This document shows positions 54,094-63,905 of a stretch of DNA of 64,000 nt, one piece after another. Both the position numbers and the translations under genes were made by a program. Source of the DNA: Nostoc sp. CENA543 (GTDB lineage: Bacteria; Cyanobacteriota; Cyanobacteriia; Cyanobacteriales; Nostocaceae). The stretch is from NCBI RefSeq assembly GCF_002896875.1, contig NZ_CP023278.1:3224001-3288000 (forward strand), written 5' to 3'. Within the stretch, counting starts at the first letter, position 1; the number at the start of each line of letters is the position of its first letter. Below the pieces are notes generated by a model, which saw only the letters and a program-made list of their open reading frames with translations, was not told the origin of the DNA and did no database searches.

Positions 54094-55904
54094 ATAGTCG
54101 CTTGAGTGTGGGGATGCTGAAAGCGGAGTTCTTTGGCGTGTAAGTGTAAGCGACTCACCCCAGCATTGCAACCATACAAGCGATCGCCTAATATCACAAC
54201 TCCCAATCCTACCAAAGCATGAACTCGCAATTGATGGGTGCGTCCGGTTAATGGTTCAAATTTCACGCGGGTATAATTCCCTTCTCTCGCTATCACTCGA
54301 AAGCGCGTCACGCTGGGTTTACCAAGTTCCCAATTAACTTGCTGATAAGGTCGATTTTCGGGATTTCCCCACAATGGTAATTCAATTACACCCTCATCTT
54401 GAGTGACAACCTCTGCAAGTATCGCCTCATAAACCTTGTGGACTTGTCGCTGTTGAAATTGCTGGCTAAGTTGGCGATAGGTTGGTAAATCACGCGCTAG
54501 CAAGAGGATTCCAGAAGTTTCTTGATCTAAGCGATGTACAGCAGTTAAATTATCGCCATCAGGTAAGGAATTACGCAAGCGACTAATGACGCTATCTTGA
54601 GTGTCTAGATAGCGTCCAGGGACAGAAAGTAAACCAGGGGGTTTATTGACAGCAATTAAATATTCGTCTTCGTAGATGGTTTTGACCTCTCCCCAAACCC
54701 CTCCCCTACAAGGGGAGGGGCTTACAACTCCCCCTTCCTTTGTAGGGAAGTTAGGTTTCAAACCAGACAACAAAAACCCCATCAACGGCTGACAACGTTC
54801 AGCACAAGCACCATAAAATTCTCCCTGCACTTTATCGAAAGCGGCGGGAAACTCCATCCCCTTGCGGGTGGAGAAGGACAGCAGCCCCGCCACATGGGGC
54901 ATAGGGCATAGGGCATTGGTAGCTTCTTCCCCATGCCCTATGCCCGATTCCCCATGCCCAAAAACTCCATCCCCTTGTGGGTGGAGTTTTTTATCTTGAT
55001 GGGATGTTCCCCACCAAAATTCTGCCATTGCTAGGGGTTTGAGTCCGTGGGTAGCGGCGTAGTGTAGTAGCTTCGGCGCGCAACAGTCGCCTGTTCCCGT
55101 GGGTAAACCATTGGGCATTAATTGCTGTAATGATGAAGATTGCCCTAAAAAATTCATCAGGGAGTAAGCCGCGTGCATCTGCGTTTGTAATTGTCGAGAT
55201 ATGGCTTTACGCTTTTGCTTTAGTTCCTGGATGCGTGTATCTGCTGTGGCGATCGCTGTTTTTAATGTCGCTAAAGTCACATCTCGCTGGCGTTTGAGGT
55301 TACGGCGTTCTATCCCCTGTTGGCGGCTTTCCTCATCTAACTGCGTTAAAGCTAAATTTAAAGCTTCCCCTGTGAGTGTATCGGAAAGTTGCTGGCGTTG
55401 TTGCTGACGTTGCTGTTTAGCATGAGCATGGCGATCGCTCATGATTTGCAACTGTTGGGCAAATTCCTGGGATAATCTCTCATACTCCTGTCTGGCGGGT
55501 AATTGCTGGAGACTAATTAATTCTTGCTTAATTGCAGCCAATTCAGCTAAAGTTTGGGCTTCTTGTAAAGCTACTTGTTTCCTTCCTGGAATCGGCGGAA
55601 CCCAGCCATCAACTACACTCTCACCATTGAGTAACCCAGAAAAAGCCTTTAATACTTGCTGTTCCCCCGTGGGTGACTCCACCAACAACACACCATACAT
55701 TTTCCCCTCACGGGAATAATGCTCATCTTCAGCTAATTGTTGCATTAAACCACAGGCGATCGCTTCTACAAAAGATGTGCGCGGAAGTCTCAGTAAATCA
55801 CCAGTTTGCAGACAACGCCCCTCATACCAATAACGAGGGGATTGATTAATATTATTCCAATCAGAGTCTATAAAATCTGCAAGTCGATGTAGAAGCATTG
55901 ACAC
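54066..55904 (-). CDS. RluA-family pseudouridine synthase with N-terminal extension
   Basis: 612 residues. The C-terminal 210 or so are the catalytic domain: INKPPGLLSVPGRY, TAVHRLDQETSGILLLAR (catalytic Asp), HQLRVHALVGLGVVILGDRLYG. It converts uridines in rRNA or tRNA to pseudouridine. The N-terminal 400 residues contain a long helical coiled-coil section (QRQQQRQQLSDTLTGEALN, QELKQKRKAISRQLQTQM) found in the large cyanobacterial form. Between the two, intergenic-type repeats have inserted in frame near 54688-54760 and 54893-54985 (CPMPHVAGLLSF, GVFGHGESGIGHGEE regions). The last codons overlap the right 37-bp repeat. Confidence 0.88.
   Translation of the reverse strand: MSMLLHRLADFIDSDWNNINQSPRYWYEGRCLQTGDLLRLPRTSFVEAIACGLMQQLAEDEHYSREGKMYGVLLVESPTGEQQVLKAFSGLLNGESVVDGWVPPIPGRKQVALQEAQTLAELAAIKQELISLQQLPARQEYERLSQEFAQQLQIMSDRHAHAKQQRQQQRQQLSDTLTGEALNLALTQLDEESRQQGIERRNLKRQRDVTLATLKTAIATADTRIQELKQKRKAISRQLQTQMHAAYSLMNFLGQSSSLQQLMPNGLPTGTGDCCAPKLLHYAATHGLKPLAMAEFWWGTSHQDKKLHPQGDGVFGHGESGIGHGEEATNALCPMPHVAGLLSFSTRKGMEFPAAFDKVQGEFYGACAERCQPLMGFLLSGLKPNFPTKEGGVVSPSPCRGGVWGEVKTIYEDEYLIAVNKPPGLLSVPGRYLDTQDSVISRLRNSLPDGDNLTAVHRLDQETSGILLLARDLPTYRQLSQQFQQRQVHKVYEAILAEVVTQDEGVIELPLWGNPENRPYQQVNWELGKPSVTRFRVIAREGNYTRVKFEPLTGRTHQLRVHALVGLGVVILGDRLYGCNAGVSRLHLHAKELRFQHPHTQATIHLQTETPF
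54850..54987. repeat. repeat insertion inside pseudouridine synthase gene
   Basis: A block of GGGCATA/ATGCCC heptamers lies between two direct copies of AACTCCATCCCCTTG(C/T)GGGTGG (54850-54873 and 54964-54987). It is in frame and encodes the Gly/His/Glu-rich insert. A separate CCCCTCCCCTACAAGGGGAGGGG hairpin repeat lies near 54700. Confidence 0.75.
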
Positions 55905-55990
55905 TAAGGAACAAGGATTAGGAAAGCAAAGGAAGCAGAAGGTGAAAATCCAATCCCCAGTCCCCAGTCCCCAATCCCCAGTCCCTATCT

Positions 55991-57262
55991 TTAATCCACC
56001 CTAGCACGCAACGCCGGATAGGGGAACAAGGCTTGGAATCCTGCTTGACGCTCATCTAAAGATTCTGAAGAGTAGTTCCACATACTACTGTAGTAGAAGA
56101 AGGCTACCCCTAAGCCTCGTTGCTGGGTGGCTCGGACTTGAGACTTAATTTGTTGGATGGAAACGGGATTATTTCGTAAACCTGTCATCACCCCAATTGC
56201 GGTGGGAATGGTTTTTTGGGCTTCTTGAATTTCTGGGCGGGAAATATTAGCCACAAAACTTTGCAAATCAGGACGGTAAACTTGCACAATTAACTCATCT
56301 ATCAAACCTTGTCTTAACCAAGTCAGCCAATCTTGTAGCTGAAACTTGTAAGCAAAATCATAGTAATTAGGTGAGACAGAAAAAATTACATTGGGTTTTC
56401 TGGCTTTGACGGCTTGATGTAGCTGAGTCATGAATGCAGTAATTTTATCAGCTCGCCAGCGCAACCAACTGGGGTCTTGGGGATTAGTGGGAGGACTTTT
56501 CTTAGTTTCTTGGGTGTAGAGAGCAATGGTGTAGCGATCGTAGCCAAACTCATGAGGTAAACTCATGTGATCATCAAACTGAATTCCGTCAACATCATAG
56601 TTACTGACAATTTCTAAAACTAGATCACTGATTAACTTTTGAACCTGGGGATGAAAAGGATTCAGCCATACTACTTCCCCAGCCGCACTCATAGAAGTCT
56701 TGCCACCATTACGTTTTTGTGTCAACCATTCTGGATGATTCACAGCTAGTTCTGATGTAGGAGGAGCCATAAACCCAAACTCAAACCAAGCATTCGCCAA
56801 CAAACCCCGACGATGGGCTTGGTTAACTACATCTGCTAAAATATCGTGTCCATCTGAGCCACGAAAAACAAAAGGTTGAATACCAGCCCTTTGCGCTACA
56901 GCACTGGGATACATCACATAACCAGAATTCCACACCACAGGATAAACAGTATTAAAGTTCATTTCCTGGAGTCGATTCATCGTCTCTTGGACTTTGCGGC
57001 GATCTCTGAGGATATTAAAATCATTATTCGTCAACCAAACGCCACGAATTTCTTGACGTGGTAATTGGGCAAGTACAGGAGTGAAATTACTCACCAACAA
57101 GACTGTAACAAACGATATGATAGCCAAGATGGGGAACAAGCGTCTTAGTTGGATGTTTCGCCGCCAAACTTGGCTCAAGAACATAAATCTTACAGGTTTT
57201 AATGATGTGTGAATCAATGCAACACACCATTGCCAAATTTTGCAGTGTAATTTACTAGCCAT
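55991..57262 (-). CDS. GHL10-type glycoside-hydrolase-like protein
   Basis: 423 residues. N-terminal membrane/signal segment (RLFPILAIISFVTVLLVSNF) then a (beta/alpha)8 barrel of the GHL10/DUF187 family: REIRGVWLTNNDFNILRDRRKVQETMNRLQEMNFNTVYPVVWNSGYVMYPS, LLANAWFEFGFMAPP, NYDVDGIQFDDHMSLP (likely acidic catalytic pair), FSVSPNYYDFA and LIDELIVQVYRPD. Exported and probably acting on cell-wall or sheath sugars; substrate unknown. Confidence 0.85.
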   Translation of the reverse strand: MASKLHCKIWQWCVALIHTSLKPVRFMFLSQVWRRNIQLRRLFPILAIISFVTVLLVSNFTPVLAQLPRQEIRGVWLTNNDFNILRDRRKVQETMNRLQEMNFNTVYPVVWNSGYVMYPSAVAQRAGIQPFVFRGSDGHDILADVVNQAHRRGLLANAWFEFGFMAPPTSELAVNHPEWLTQKRNGGKTSMSAAGEVVWLNPFHPQVQKLISDLVLEIVSNYDVDGIQFDDHMSLPHEFGYDRYTIALYTQETKKSPPTNPQDPSWLRWRADKITAFMTQLHQAVKARKPNVIFSVSPNYYDFAYKFQLQDWLTWLRQGLIDELIVQVYRPDLQSFVANISRPEIQEAQKTIPTAIGVMTGLRNNPVSIQQIKSQVRATQQRGLGVAFFYYSSMWNYSSESLDERQAGFQALFPYPALRARVD

Positions 57263-57592
57263 ACAGTCTAAAAGTTTGGATGCTGAAATAAAGAATCGGT
57301 TGATATTGATTTTTCAGTAGAGCGCGCCAAATTTTTGCATCAGGCTAACTGACGCATACTTAGTAAGGAAAGTATAGTAGATGCTCTTAATGTTAATTGG
57401 TGTATGATGAACTGTTCTTTGTAATAGTCATCAATCAATCACTTGGATGTTACCATGTTATGGCTAATAGCTCAAATAATACTTAAGGTAGATGTAAATT
57501 AAATAACTTTATTGTGAAGATAGAAAATTTTTTTAGCGAGGTTGAGTCAGTAATCACCGTAGGTGAGTGCTGAGTGCTGAGTGCTGAGTAAG

Positions 57593-57753
57593 GAGTAATG
57601 AGTAATGAGTAATGAGTAATGAGTAATGAGTAATGAGTAATGAGTAATGAGTAATGAGTAATGAGTAATGAGTAATGAGTAATGAGTAATGAGTAATGAG
57701 TAATGAGTAATGAGTAATGAGTAATGAGTAATGAGTAATGAGTAATGAGTAAT
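57593..57753. repeat. 23-copy GAGTAAT heptamer array
   Basis: 161 bp of perfect head-to-tail GAGTAAT (7 bp), flanked by degenerate TGAGTGC and CTAATGA copies. The perfect identity indicates recent slippage expansion. A 7-bp period is not a multiple of 3, and every frame meets TAA or TGA, so it cannot encode protein. Confidence 0.97.
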
Positions 57754-57875
57754 AACTAATGACTAATGACTATTGACTGGTGAATGCTGGGTTGAGAAAT
57801 AAATTCTACCTTGTCTACCTTGTCTACCTTGTCTGCCCAATCCCCAATACCCAGTCCCCAATTCCCAAACTTGAA

Positions 57876-57905
57876 AACCCCAGTTTTTTGTACGAAACTG
57901 GGGTT
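57876..57905 (-). terminator. terminator of plastoquinol oxidase gene
   Basis: AACCCCAGTTT pairs perfectly with AAACTGGGGTT (11-bp stem, 8-nt loop). It lies 38 bp downstream of the oxidase stop codon on the minus strand. Confidence 0.8.
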
Positions 57906-57943
57906 ATTAGCTAGTATTGAACCACACACGATATGATTGTCAA

Positions 57944-58651
57944 CTACCGAGCCGTGATGGCTTGAGTATTATTCGCTTCTGTGTTGGCGAAAGCTGCGGT
58001 TTGAGGTTCGAGGTTATGAGGACTGAGGTAAGCAAGCTTTGTGTCTGGTAATTGACAAGCAATCATGGTTTTAACGTGTTCCATCTCGTCATCACGGATG
58101 GCGACAAATACATCATAGAGATTTTCAATTTGTGGACGACGTTCGGCGGGGGTGTGTGCTGTTTGGAATTCATCAAACATATATAAGTCGCCGTCACGAT
58201 AATAGAGTCTAGCTACCTCTAGTGCAGGTTGGGCTTTTAATTCCGCTTCGTGGGATGTGAGAAATTTATCATAGCTGTTGTAGGCGTGTTTTTCTACCAA
58301 CTCCATGAAATGGTAAGCAGCACCAGGAGAGACAATATACAACGCCGTAATAATCCAATAATAAATTAAAGCAGTTGTGCGGGCTAAGAGGCGATCGCCC
58401 CAAAATGATGCACCCCCCAATTCTTCCATAATCAACAGGTGGTGCAATTCATTCCAAGATTCTGCAAAGTGAACCTTCAACCAGTCAGCCTTACGCCATA
58501 AACCTAGAGTTTCGTAGAGGTGGAGAACCGAAAGATAAGAAAAATAAGGTACTCTGGCAACAGTTTCTAAAACATAAAAGCGAGGATAAGGGCGATCGCG
58601 GTAAATTGTATTAATTACAAAAACTAAGATACCCACAAGTAAGCGAATCAT
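57944..58651 (-). CDS. plastoquinol terminal oxidase (alternative-oxidase family)
   Basis: 235 residues. The di-iron four-helix bundle is readable: YVLETVARVPYFSYLSVLHLYETLG, AESWNELHHLLIMEELGG (E-x-x-H), VEKHAYNSYDKF, and IRDDEMEHVKTM (E-x-x-H). It is the IMMUTANS/PTOX type, oxidising plastoquinol with O2 to water without pumping protons, a safety valve for the thylakoid membrane. It is a monotopic membrane protein. The short N-terminus is normal for cyanobacteria. Single gene with its own terminator. Confidence 0.92.
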   Translation of the reverse strand: MIRLLVGILVFVINTIYRDRPYPRFYVLETVARVPYFSYLSVLHLYETLGLWRKADWLKVHFAESWNELHHLLIMEELGGASFWGDRLLARTTALIYYWIITALYIVSPGAAYHFMELVEKHAYNSYDKFLTSHEAELKAQPALEVARLYYRDGDLYMFDEFQTAHTPAERRPQIENLYDVFVAIRDDEMEHVKTMIACQLPDTKLAYLSPHNLEPQTAAFANTEANNTQAITAR

Positions 58652-58958
58652 AGTTATTCTCCGTCAAGCATCAACAATTGAATCAGGCTATAATCCTGGA
58701 TTTTCCGCCTTCATCGTTAAAGCAGTTATAAACAGAAAATTTGAGGAACTTGTGAGGAATGATACTTAGGGTTGGGGATTGGGGATTGGGGATTGGGGAT
58801 TGGGGACTGGGAACGGAGAAAGACTTTAACTCCAAATTGGGATAGCTAGTATTGTTTCGAGATTCTGGAACAGGCTAAGAATGTAGGCTTTTAATCCAAA
58901 ATCCAAAATCCAAAATCCAAAATTGTTATACCCTGTAAGTTGTCATCGGATTTTTACA
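58652..58958. other. 307-bp divergent region, oxidase/ureohydrolase
   Basis: Contains five GGGATTG heptamers (58768-58805) and AATCCAA repeats (58891-58922). Promoters for both genes should be here. No other feature seen. Confidence 0.5.
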
Positions 58959-59996
58959 ATGAGTAATCTACTGCAAGACTATAATCCTAGTGGTGTCGGC
59001 GAAATCAACGGTAATCTTTTGGGTTTACCGTTTGATTATGAATCTGCAAACTTAATTGTCTTTGCTGTACCTTGGGAGGTTACTGTTTCCTACGGTGCAG
59101 GTACAGCCAACGGGCCACAGCGTATTCTTGATGCTTCCATTCAACTGGATTTATTTGACTTTGATAATCCTGAAGGTTGGAAACAAGGAATTTATCTTGT
59201 AGAAATTCCTCAAGATATTCTCGAAAAAAATCAATATTATCGTGATTTAGCTGGACAAATTATTGAACGGCTAGCACAAGGAAAAGAACTGACAGATGCA
59301 CCTGATTTAACACCTGTATTAACTGAAATTAATCAAGCTTCTCAACAGGTGAATCAATGGCTATTTACCCAGTGTCAAGAAGCAATCAATCGGGGTAAGA
59401 AGGTTGCTGTAATTGGTGGTGATCATAGTTCACCGTTGGGTTATTTCCAAGCTTTAGCTGAAAAATATCCTGATTTTGGCATTCTCCACATAGACGCACA
59501 CGCTGATTTACGTGATGCCTATGAAGGGTTTGAATTTTCTCACGCTTCCATCATGTTTAATGCGATGAAAATACCGCAAATTTCTAAATTAGTGCAGGTA
59601 GGTTTGCGTGATATTTGTCATGATGAAGTTAACATGATTGATGAATCAAACGGTCGCATTGTGGCATATTATGACCCAGCGATTAAACAACAACTCTACT
59701 CTGGGAAAACTTGGATAGATTTATGCCAAGAAATCATTAGCCATTTACCAGAATATGTCCATGTTAGTTTTGATGTGGATGGATTAGATCCCAAACTTTG
59801 CCCCAATACAGGTACTCCCGTCCCTGGTGGTTTGGAATTAGAGCAAAGTTTTTGTTTGTTTAGAGAACTAGTCAAAAGCGGGCGAAAAATTATTGGCTTC
59901 GATGTCTGCGAAGTTGGGGACGATGAGTGGGATGGCAATGTAGGCGCGCGAATCGTCTATAAATTAGCGAATTTGACGAATTTGTCTCAAAAATAA
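58959..59996 (+). CDS. ureohydrolase (agmatinase/arginase family)
   Basis: 345 residues from the ATG at 58959 (MSNLLQDYNPSG). Binuclear-metal motifs: VIGGDHSSPLG, ILHIDAHADLRDAYEG (D-A-H-A-D) and VHVSFDVDGLDPKLCPNTGTPVPGG. The family hydrolyses guanidino groups of agmatine, arginine, guanidinobutyrate or guanidine itself; some cyanobacterial proteins annotated as agmatinase are Ni-dependent guanidine hydrolases, so the substrate should not be assumed. Convergent with the next gene across an AATCCAA/TTGGATT inverted repeat. Confidence 0.85.
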   Translation: MSNLLQDYNPSGVGEINGNLLGLPFDYESANLIVFAVPWEVTVSYGAGTANGPQRILDASIQLDLFDFDNPEGWKQGIYLVEIPQDILEKNQYYRDLAGQIIERLAQGKELTDAPDLTPVLTEINQASQQVNQWLFTQCQEAINRGKKVAVIGGDHSSPLGYFQALAEKYPDFGILHIDAHADLRDAYEGFEFSHASIMFNAMKIPQISKLVQVGLRDICHDEVNMIDESNGRIVAYYDPAIKQQLYSGKTWIDLCQEIISHLPEYVHVSFDVDGLDPKLCPNTGTPVPGGLELEQSFCLFRELVKSGRKIIGFDVCEVGDDEWDGNVGARIVYKLANLTNLSQK

Positions 59997-60004
59997 CATG
60001 AGGC

Positions 60005-60082
60005 AATTCAATTTTGGATTTTAGATTTTGGATTTTCGATTGAAATCCAATCCAAAATTTAAAATTCAAAATCCAAAATTCT
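60005..60082. repeat. TTTTGGA/TCCAAAA inverted repeat between convergent genes
   Basis: TTTTGGATTTTAGATTTTGG... is mirrored by ...AAATTCAAAATCCAAAATT. A long AT-rich hairpin that may end transcription of both convergent genes. Confidence 0.6.
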
Positions 60083-60087
60083 TTCCC

Positions 60088-61437
60088 CTACACCCCTTTC
60101 ACCGCTTCCAGTAGTTCCACAATCTCTGCCATCGAGTTGTAATGTACTAAGCCAATTCGCAATAAGCCGCCACTGGTTTCTAAACCTAGCCTTTCTGTTA
60201 AGCCAAGGGCATAGAAGTTACCGTGCCAGGTGAAAATACCGCGATCGCCTAAATTTTTGGCTATACTTTCGGGGCTTTTCCCTGCGATTGTCATGGCTAC
60301 TGTGGGTGTACGCCAGTTAAAGCGATGGGGTTCGGTAATTCCATATATGCTTAAACCAGGAATTTCTAAGAGTCCCGAAATTAGTTTATGGCTGAGTTCC
60401 CTTTCATATTGCTGAATGGCTGACATGGCTGCAACTAACGCCGCACGCCGACTATGATAGGCTGAGGCGATCGCATCTGGGTGTTCTGATGTTAGAAAGC
60501 GGGGACATTGGAAATGTTCTAAGCCTTCCTTGTCGGCTGCCATCAACGCTTCTACTAATTCATTATTCATAGTGGGCGATACATGACAACCCAATTTTGT
60601 CAAGTAATTAATTGCTGCCACTACACCCGCTAGTCCTTCATGATTGAGAGTACCGTTTTCCCAACGGGATGGTACTTCATTACTCGCAGGTTTAACTTTA
60701 TAGGGTTGGAGATTTTCTAGATGCTGGCGTTTACCGTACAAAATCCCAACGTGGGGACCGAAAAATTTGTAAGCGGAACAAGCCAGAAAATCGCAGTCTA
60801 AAGCATGAACATTAATCGGTGCGTGGGGTGCATAATGAACAGCATCAACAAATACCCAAGCACCGACAGCATGAGCTAAACGCACGATCGCAGCTACATC
60901 GTTAATTGTCCCGACAGCGTTGGAAGCATAACTGACGGCTACTAACTTGGTGCGGGAATTAATTTGCTGTTCTAAATCGCTCATGTCTAAGGTGCAATCA
61001 GTGACATGAATATCCACTACCCGAATAATTGCGCCTTGTTCCTCTAAAGCATACCAAGGAGAAACATTTGCATAATGGTCTAAACGAGTAACAATAATTT
61101 CATCACCTGGTTGAATAGTGCGGGCGATCGCTCGACTTAAAGTCAACGTCAAAGTGGTCATATTCGCACCGAATACCACCTCATCACTACTGCAACCCAA
61201 AAAATCTGCGATCGCCACTCTCGCCGCCGTAATCACCGCATCCGTTCGCGCACTGGTAGCAAATGCACCATGAGCGTTGGCATTTGACCTCACTAAATAA
61301 TCACTAATCGCATCTAACACTGCTCCTGGTACTTGTGTCCCACCAGGCCCATCGAAGAATATAGCCGGTTGTCCGTTGATTTTTTGGTTCAGCGCAGGAA
61401 ACTGTCCGCGAATCCATTTCAGATCCAGAGATTCCAT
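60088..61437 (-). CDS. cysteine desulfurase-like PLP enzyme
   Basis: 449 residues from the ATG at 61437, preceded by GAGGAG. Class V aminotransferase fold: FFDGPGGTQVPGAVLDAISDYL, VVFGANMTTLTLTLSRAI, VFVDAVHYAPHAPINVHALDCDFLACSAYKFFGPHVGILYG (PLP Lys in SAYKFFGP). This is the TIGR01976 cysteine-desulfurase-like group, which lacks the usual active-site Cys loop of IscS/SufS, so sulfur transfer is uncertain. The frame extends 15 codons upstream without support. Confidence 0.85.
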   Translation of the reverse strand: MESLDLKWIRGQFPALNQKINGQPAIFFDGPGGTQVPGAVLDAISDYLVRSNANAHGAFATSARTDAVITAARVAIADFLGCSSDEVVFGANMTTLTLTLSRAIARTIQPGDEIIVTRLDHYANVSPWYALEEQGAIIRVVDIHVTDCTLDMSDLEQQINSRTKLVAVSYASNAVGTINDVAAIVRLAHAVGAWVFVDAVHYAPHAPINVHALDCDFLACSAYKFFGPHVGILYGKRQHLENLQPYKVKPASNEVPSRWENGTLNHEGLAGVVAAINYLTKLGCHVSPTMNNELVEALMAADKEGLEHFQCPRFLTSEHPDAIASAYHSRRAALVAAMSAIQQYERELSHKLISGLLEIPGLSIYGITEPHRFNWRTPTVAMTIAGKSPESIAKNLGDRGIFTWHGNFYALGLTERLGLETSGGLLRIGLVHYNSMAEIVELLEAVKGV

Positions 61438-61482
61438 AATCGACTCCTCGGTTAGTAAATTTTTACCCATACCTTGAGCCAT

Positions 61483-61910
61483 AGCTAGAGAATGCAGGTA
61501 TCAGCATCACCTCAAAAATATCAAATTAATTACTAGATAATAATTAGAACGACTTGACAAAACCAAACTATGTAAAGTGATGTAAAAAATTGCATTTAGT
61601 TCGTAGTAAGGACTTTAGTCCTTATGAGAGGACTAAAGTCCTTACTACAAACCTTTAATTATTTACACCGTTCTACTTATCTCTACTTGCGAAAACAGTA
61701 GTTCTAAGTAAGCTCAAATCTTAGGAAAACCCTGTTTTGGCTATTGCTCTGGTATCGGAATTCTTTGATACCACAATTCTAGCTAAATAGCTATGGGTCT
61801 ACTGAGTTCATTATCCATGCTGCATAAAAAATTAGCTTCCGACATAGATAGTAAGTGAAGGTGTTAAACAACACTGTACAAACTTCACCACTGAATCTAA
61901 GGAAACTACT
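61483..61910. other. 428-bp region with palindromic dispersed repeat
   Basis: Contains the 131-bp repeat at 61545-61675 and AT-rich sequence that should hold the promoter of the 61911 gene. Nothing else recognised. Confidence 0.5.
61545..61675 (+). repeat. 131-bp palindromic dispersed repeat
   Basis: It starts TAGAACGACTTGACA and ends CGTTCTA, with a perfect 20-bp inverted repeat around a 6-bp loop in the middle (GTAGTAAGGACTTTAGTC... at 61603-61648). A second copy begins at 63906 and runs off the window. No coding capacity and no clear target duplication. Confidence 0.8.
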
Positions 61911-62255
61911 ATGAATTTCGTTCGCACAACCATCATGGGTATGACAATCCTAGCAACTGCCCTAGTTTCTACCGGAGCAATGGCTGCACAACCCCAAGCA
62001 GAAGTTATTTCTCGTAACTGTGCTGATGCTGTTCACGCAGCAAATTATACATTAGTTAGTGTACTTCCAGCCCCGACTAATACCCAAAGAGCGATCGCAC
62101 AGCCTGGTGGTTCAACAGAAAAGAAAACTTGTGAAACCACTAATGCACCTGGTACCAATAGTCAGGGAGTTAATGGAACTAATCGCTGTACAACTTGCAC
62201 CTACTCTTCTAGTGGTCATGTCACAGTTAACTGTATTTTCATTAAACCGAAGTAG
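61911..62255 (+). CDS. secreted Cys-rich hypothetical protein
   Basis: 114 residues with a clear signal peptide (MNFVRTTIMGMTILATALVS, cut after AMA). The mature part has Cys residues in SRNCADAV, KTCETT, NRCTTCTYSS and VNCIF, suggesting two or three disulfides. AAGGA precedes the ATG. Family not recognised; periplasmic or extracellular. Confidence 0.7.
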   Translation: MNFVRTTIMGMTILATALVSTGAMAAQPQAEVISRNCADAVHAANYTLVSVLPAPTNTQRAIAQPGGSTEKKTCETTNAPGTNSQGVNGTNRCTTCTYSSSGHVTVNCIFIKPK

Positions 62256-62400
62256 AAAAGTGCAATTGGGGATGACGCAGAAAGCACATAGTAAAAAATG
62301 CTTTCTCGTCCCATTCCCAATGCCCAATTCCCAATGCCCAATCCATATGACATTGCGCTAAATTCAAAAGAGCAACTGTTAGTATTTTTGGATCGGTCTG

Positions 62401-63870
62401 ATGGTTACAGCACAAGAACCAAAACAACAGGTAAAAATTGGCGCAACTCGGCTGCTAATTAATAATGAGTGGGTGGATAGTGTTAGCGGTCGTAGATTTG
62501 AGACAATTAACCCAACCACAGGTGAAGTCATCTGTGAAGTAGCAGAAGCAGACACACCAGATGTAGACAAAGCCGTAAAAGCAGCGCGTCAGGCTTTTAA
62601 TAATGGAGAATGGTCGAAACTATCAGCGACTCGTCGGGGAGAGTTGCTTTATAAGTTAGCTGATTTAATAGCAGACAATATTGATGAATTGGCGCGCTTA
62701 GAAACCCTAGACAACGGTAAACCACTGCGTGATTCTGTAGAAGATTTAGAATTAGCGATCGCCTGCTATCGTTATTATGCAGGTTGGGCAGATAAGGTAC
62801 AAGGTAAAACCATCCCCATTAGTGGCCCTTACTTCTGCTACACTCGCCATGAGCCTGTGGGCGTAGTTGGTCAAATTATTCCGTGGAATTTTCCTATAGT
62901 CATGCAAGCGTGGAAATTAGCCCCAGCTTTGGCTACAGGTAATACCGTAGTTCTCAAGACGGCTGAACAAACACCATTATCAGCATTGCGTGTGGGAGAG
63001 TTAATTGTTGAAGCAGGTTTTCCCCCTGGTGTAGTGAACATATTATCAGGATATGGCCCGACTGCTGGAGCTGCGATCGCTCATCACATGGATGTGGATA
63101 AAGTCGCCTTTACTGGTTCTACTGAGGTGGGACATTTAATTATGGAAGCGGCGGCTAAAAGCAACCTTAAGCGTGTCACTCTAGAACTAGGCGGAAAGAG
63201 TCCCAACATTGTCTTTGCTGACGCTGATTTAGACGCTGCCATTGAAGGCGCACACGATGCCATATTCTTTAATCAAGGTCAATGTTGCTGTGCTGGTTCA
63301 CGGCTATTTGTAGAAGCAAAATGTTATGACGAGTTTGTCGCTAAAACCGTAGAAAAAGCCAAAAATAGAATTGTCGGCGATCCTTTTGATAGTAATACAC
63401 AACAAGGGCCGCAAGTAGACAAAGACCAATTCGACAGAGTCATGAGTTACATCGAATCGGGAATGCGAGAAGGGGCGCAGATGTTATGCGGCGGCAACCG
63501 TGTCGGAGATAGGGGTTTCTTTATTGCACCCACCGTATTTGCTGATGTCCGTGATGAGATGCAAATTGCTCAAGAGGAAATCTTTGGCCCGGTGATGAGT
63601 ATTATCAAATTCCAAGATATCGACGAAGTGATTCAACGGGCAAATAACACCATATACGGACTCGCCGCCGCCGTATGGACGAAAGATATTACCAAAGCTC
63701 ATGCGATCGCGAATAACGTCCGGGCTGGTACAGTATGGGTAAATTGCTACGACGTATTTGATGCAGCCGCACCCTTTGGTGGCTTTAAACAATCAGGTAT
63801 TGGGCGTGAACTCGGTGAATATGGCTTACAACAGTACACCGAAGTTAAGACTGTTACTATCAAGTTGTAG
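62401..63870 (+). CDS. NAD(P)+-dependent aldehyde dehydrogenase
   Basis: 489 residues. Rossmann cofactor site [30 protein letters not shown] (catalytic Glu in LELGGKSP) and the nucleophile in [49 protein letters not shown] and [10 protein letters not shown] are standard class I/II marks. Closest in style to betaine-aldehyde/retinal-type enzymes; the real substrate is unknown. No operon partner within the window. Confidence 0.92.
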   Translation: MVTAQEPKQQVKIGATRLLINNEWVDSVSGRRFETINPTTGEVICEVAEADTPDVDKAVKAARQAFNNGEWSKLSATRRGELLYKLADLIADNIDELARLETLDNGKPLRDSVEDLELAIACYRYYAGWADKVQGKTIPISGPYFCYTRHEPVGVVGQIIPWNFPIVMQAWKLAPALATGNTVVLKTAEQTPLSALRVGELIVEAGFPPGVVNILSGYGPTAGAAIAHHMDVDKVAFTGSTEVGHLIMEAAAKSNLKRVTLELGGKSPNIVFADADLDAAIEGAHDAIFFNQGQCCCAGSRLFVEAKCYDEFVAKTVEKAKNRIVGDPFDSNTQQGPQVDKDQFDRVMSYIESGMREGAQMLCGGNRVGDRGFFIAPTVFADVRDEMQIAQEEIFGPVMSIIKFQDIDEVIQRANNTIYGLAAAVWTKDITKAHAIANNVRAGTVWVNCYDVFDAAAPFGGFKQSGIGRELGEYGLQQYTEVKTVTIKL

Positions 63871-63905
63871 ATTGGATGTATCGTTACTCTTTGGCAAGAG
63901 GTAAC

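Larger units (their letters stand above)
57263..57943. other. 681-bp intergenic region with heptamer array
   Basis: Contains TGAGTGC repeats, the 23-copy array at 57593-57753, shorter CTAATGA copies, CCCCAGT/CTTGTCTAC repeats and the oxidase terminator. No gene. Confidence 0.7.

Noticed and set aside
57593-57753. CRISPR array
   Set aside because: The unit is 7 bp with no spacers; it is a simple tandem repeat.
62059-62361. 100-codon frame overlapping the secreted Cys-rich protein
   Set aside because: Out-of-frame shadow; the 61911 gene has the signal peptide and ribosome-binding site.
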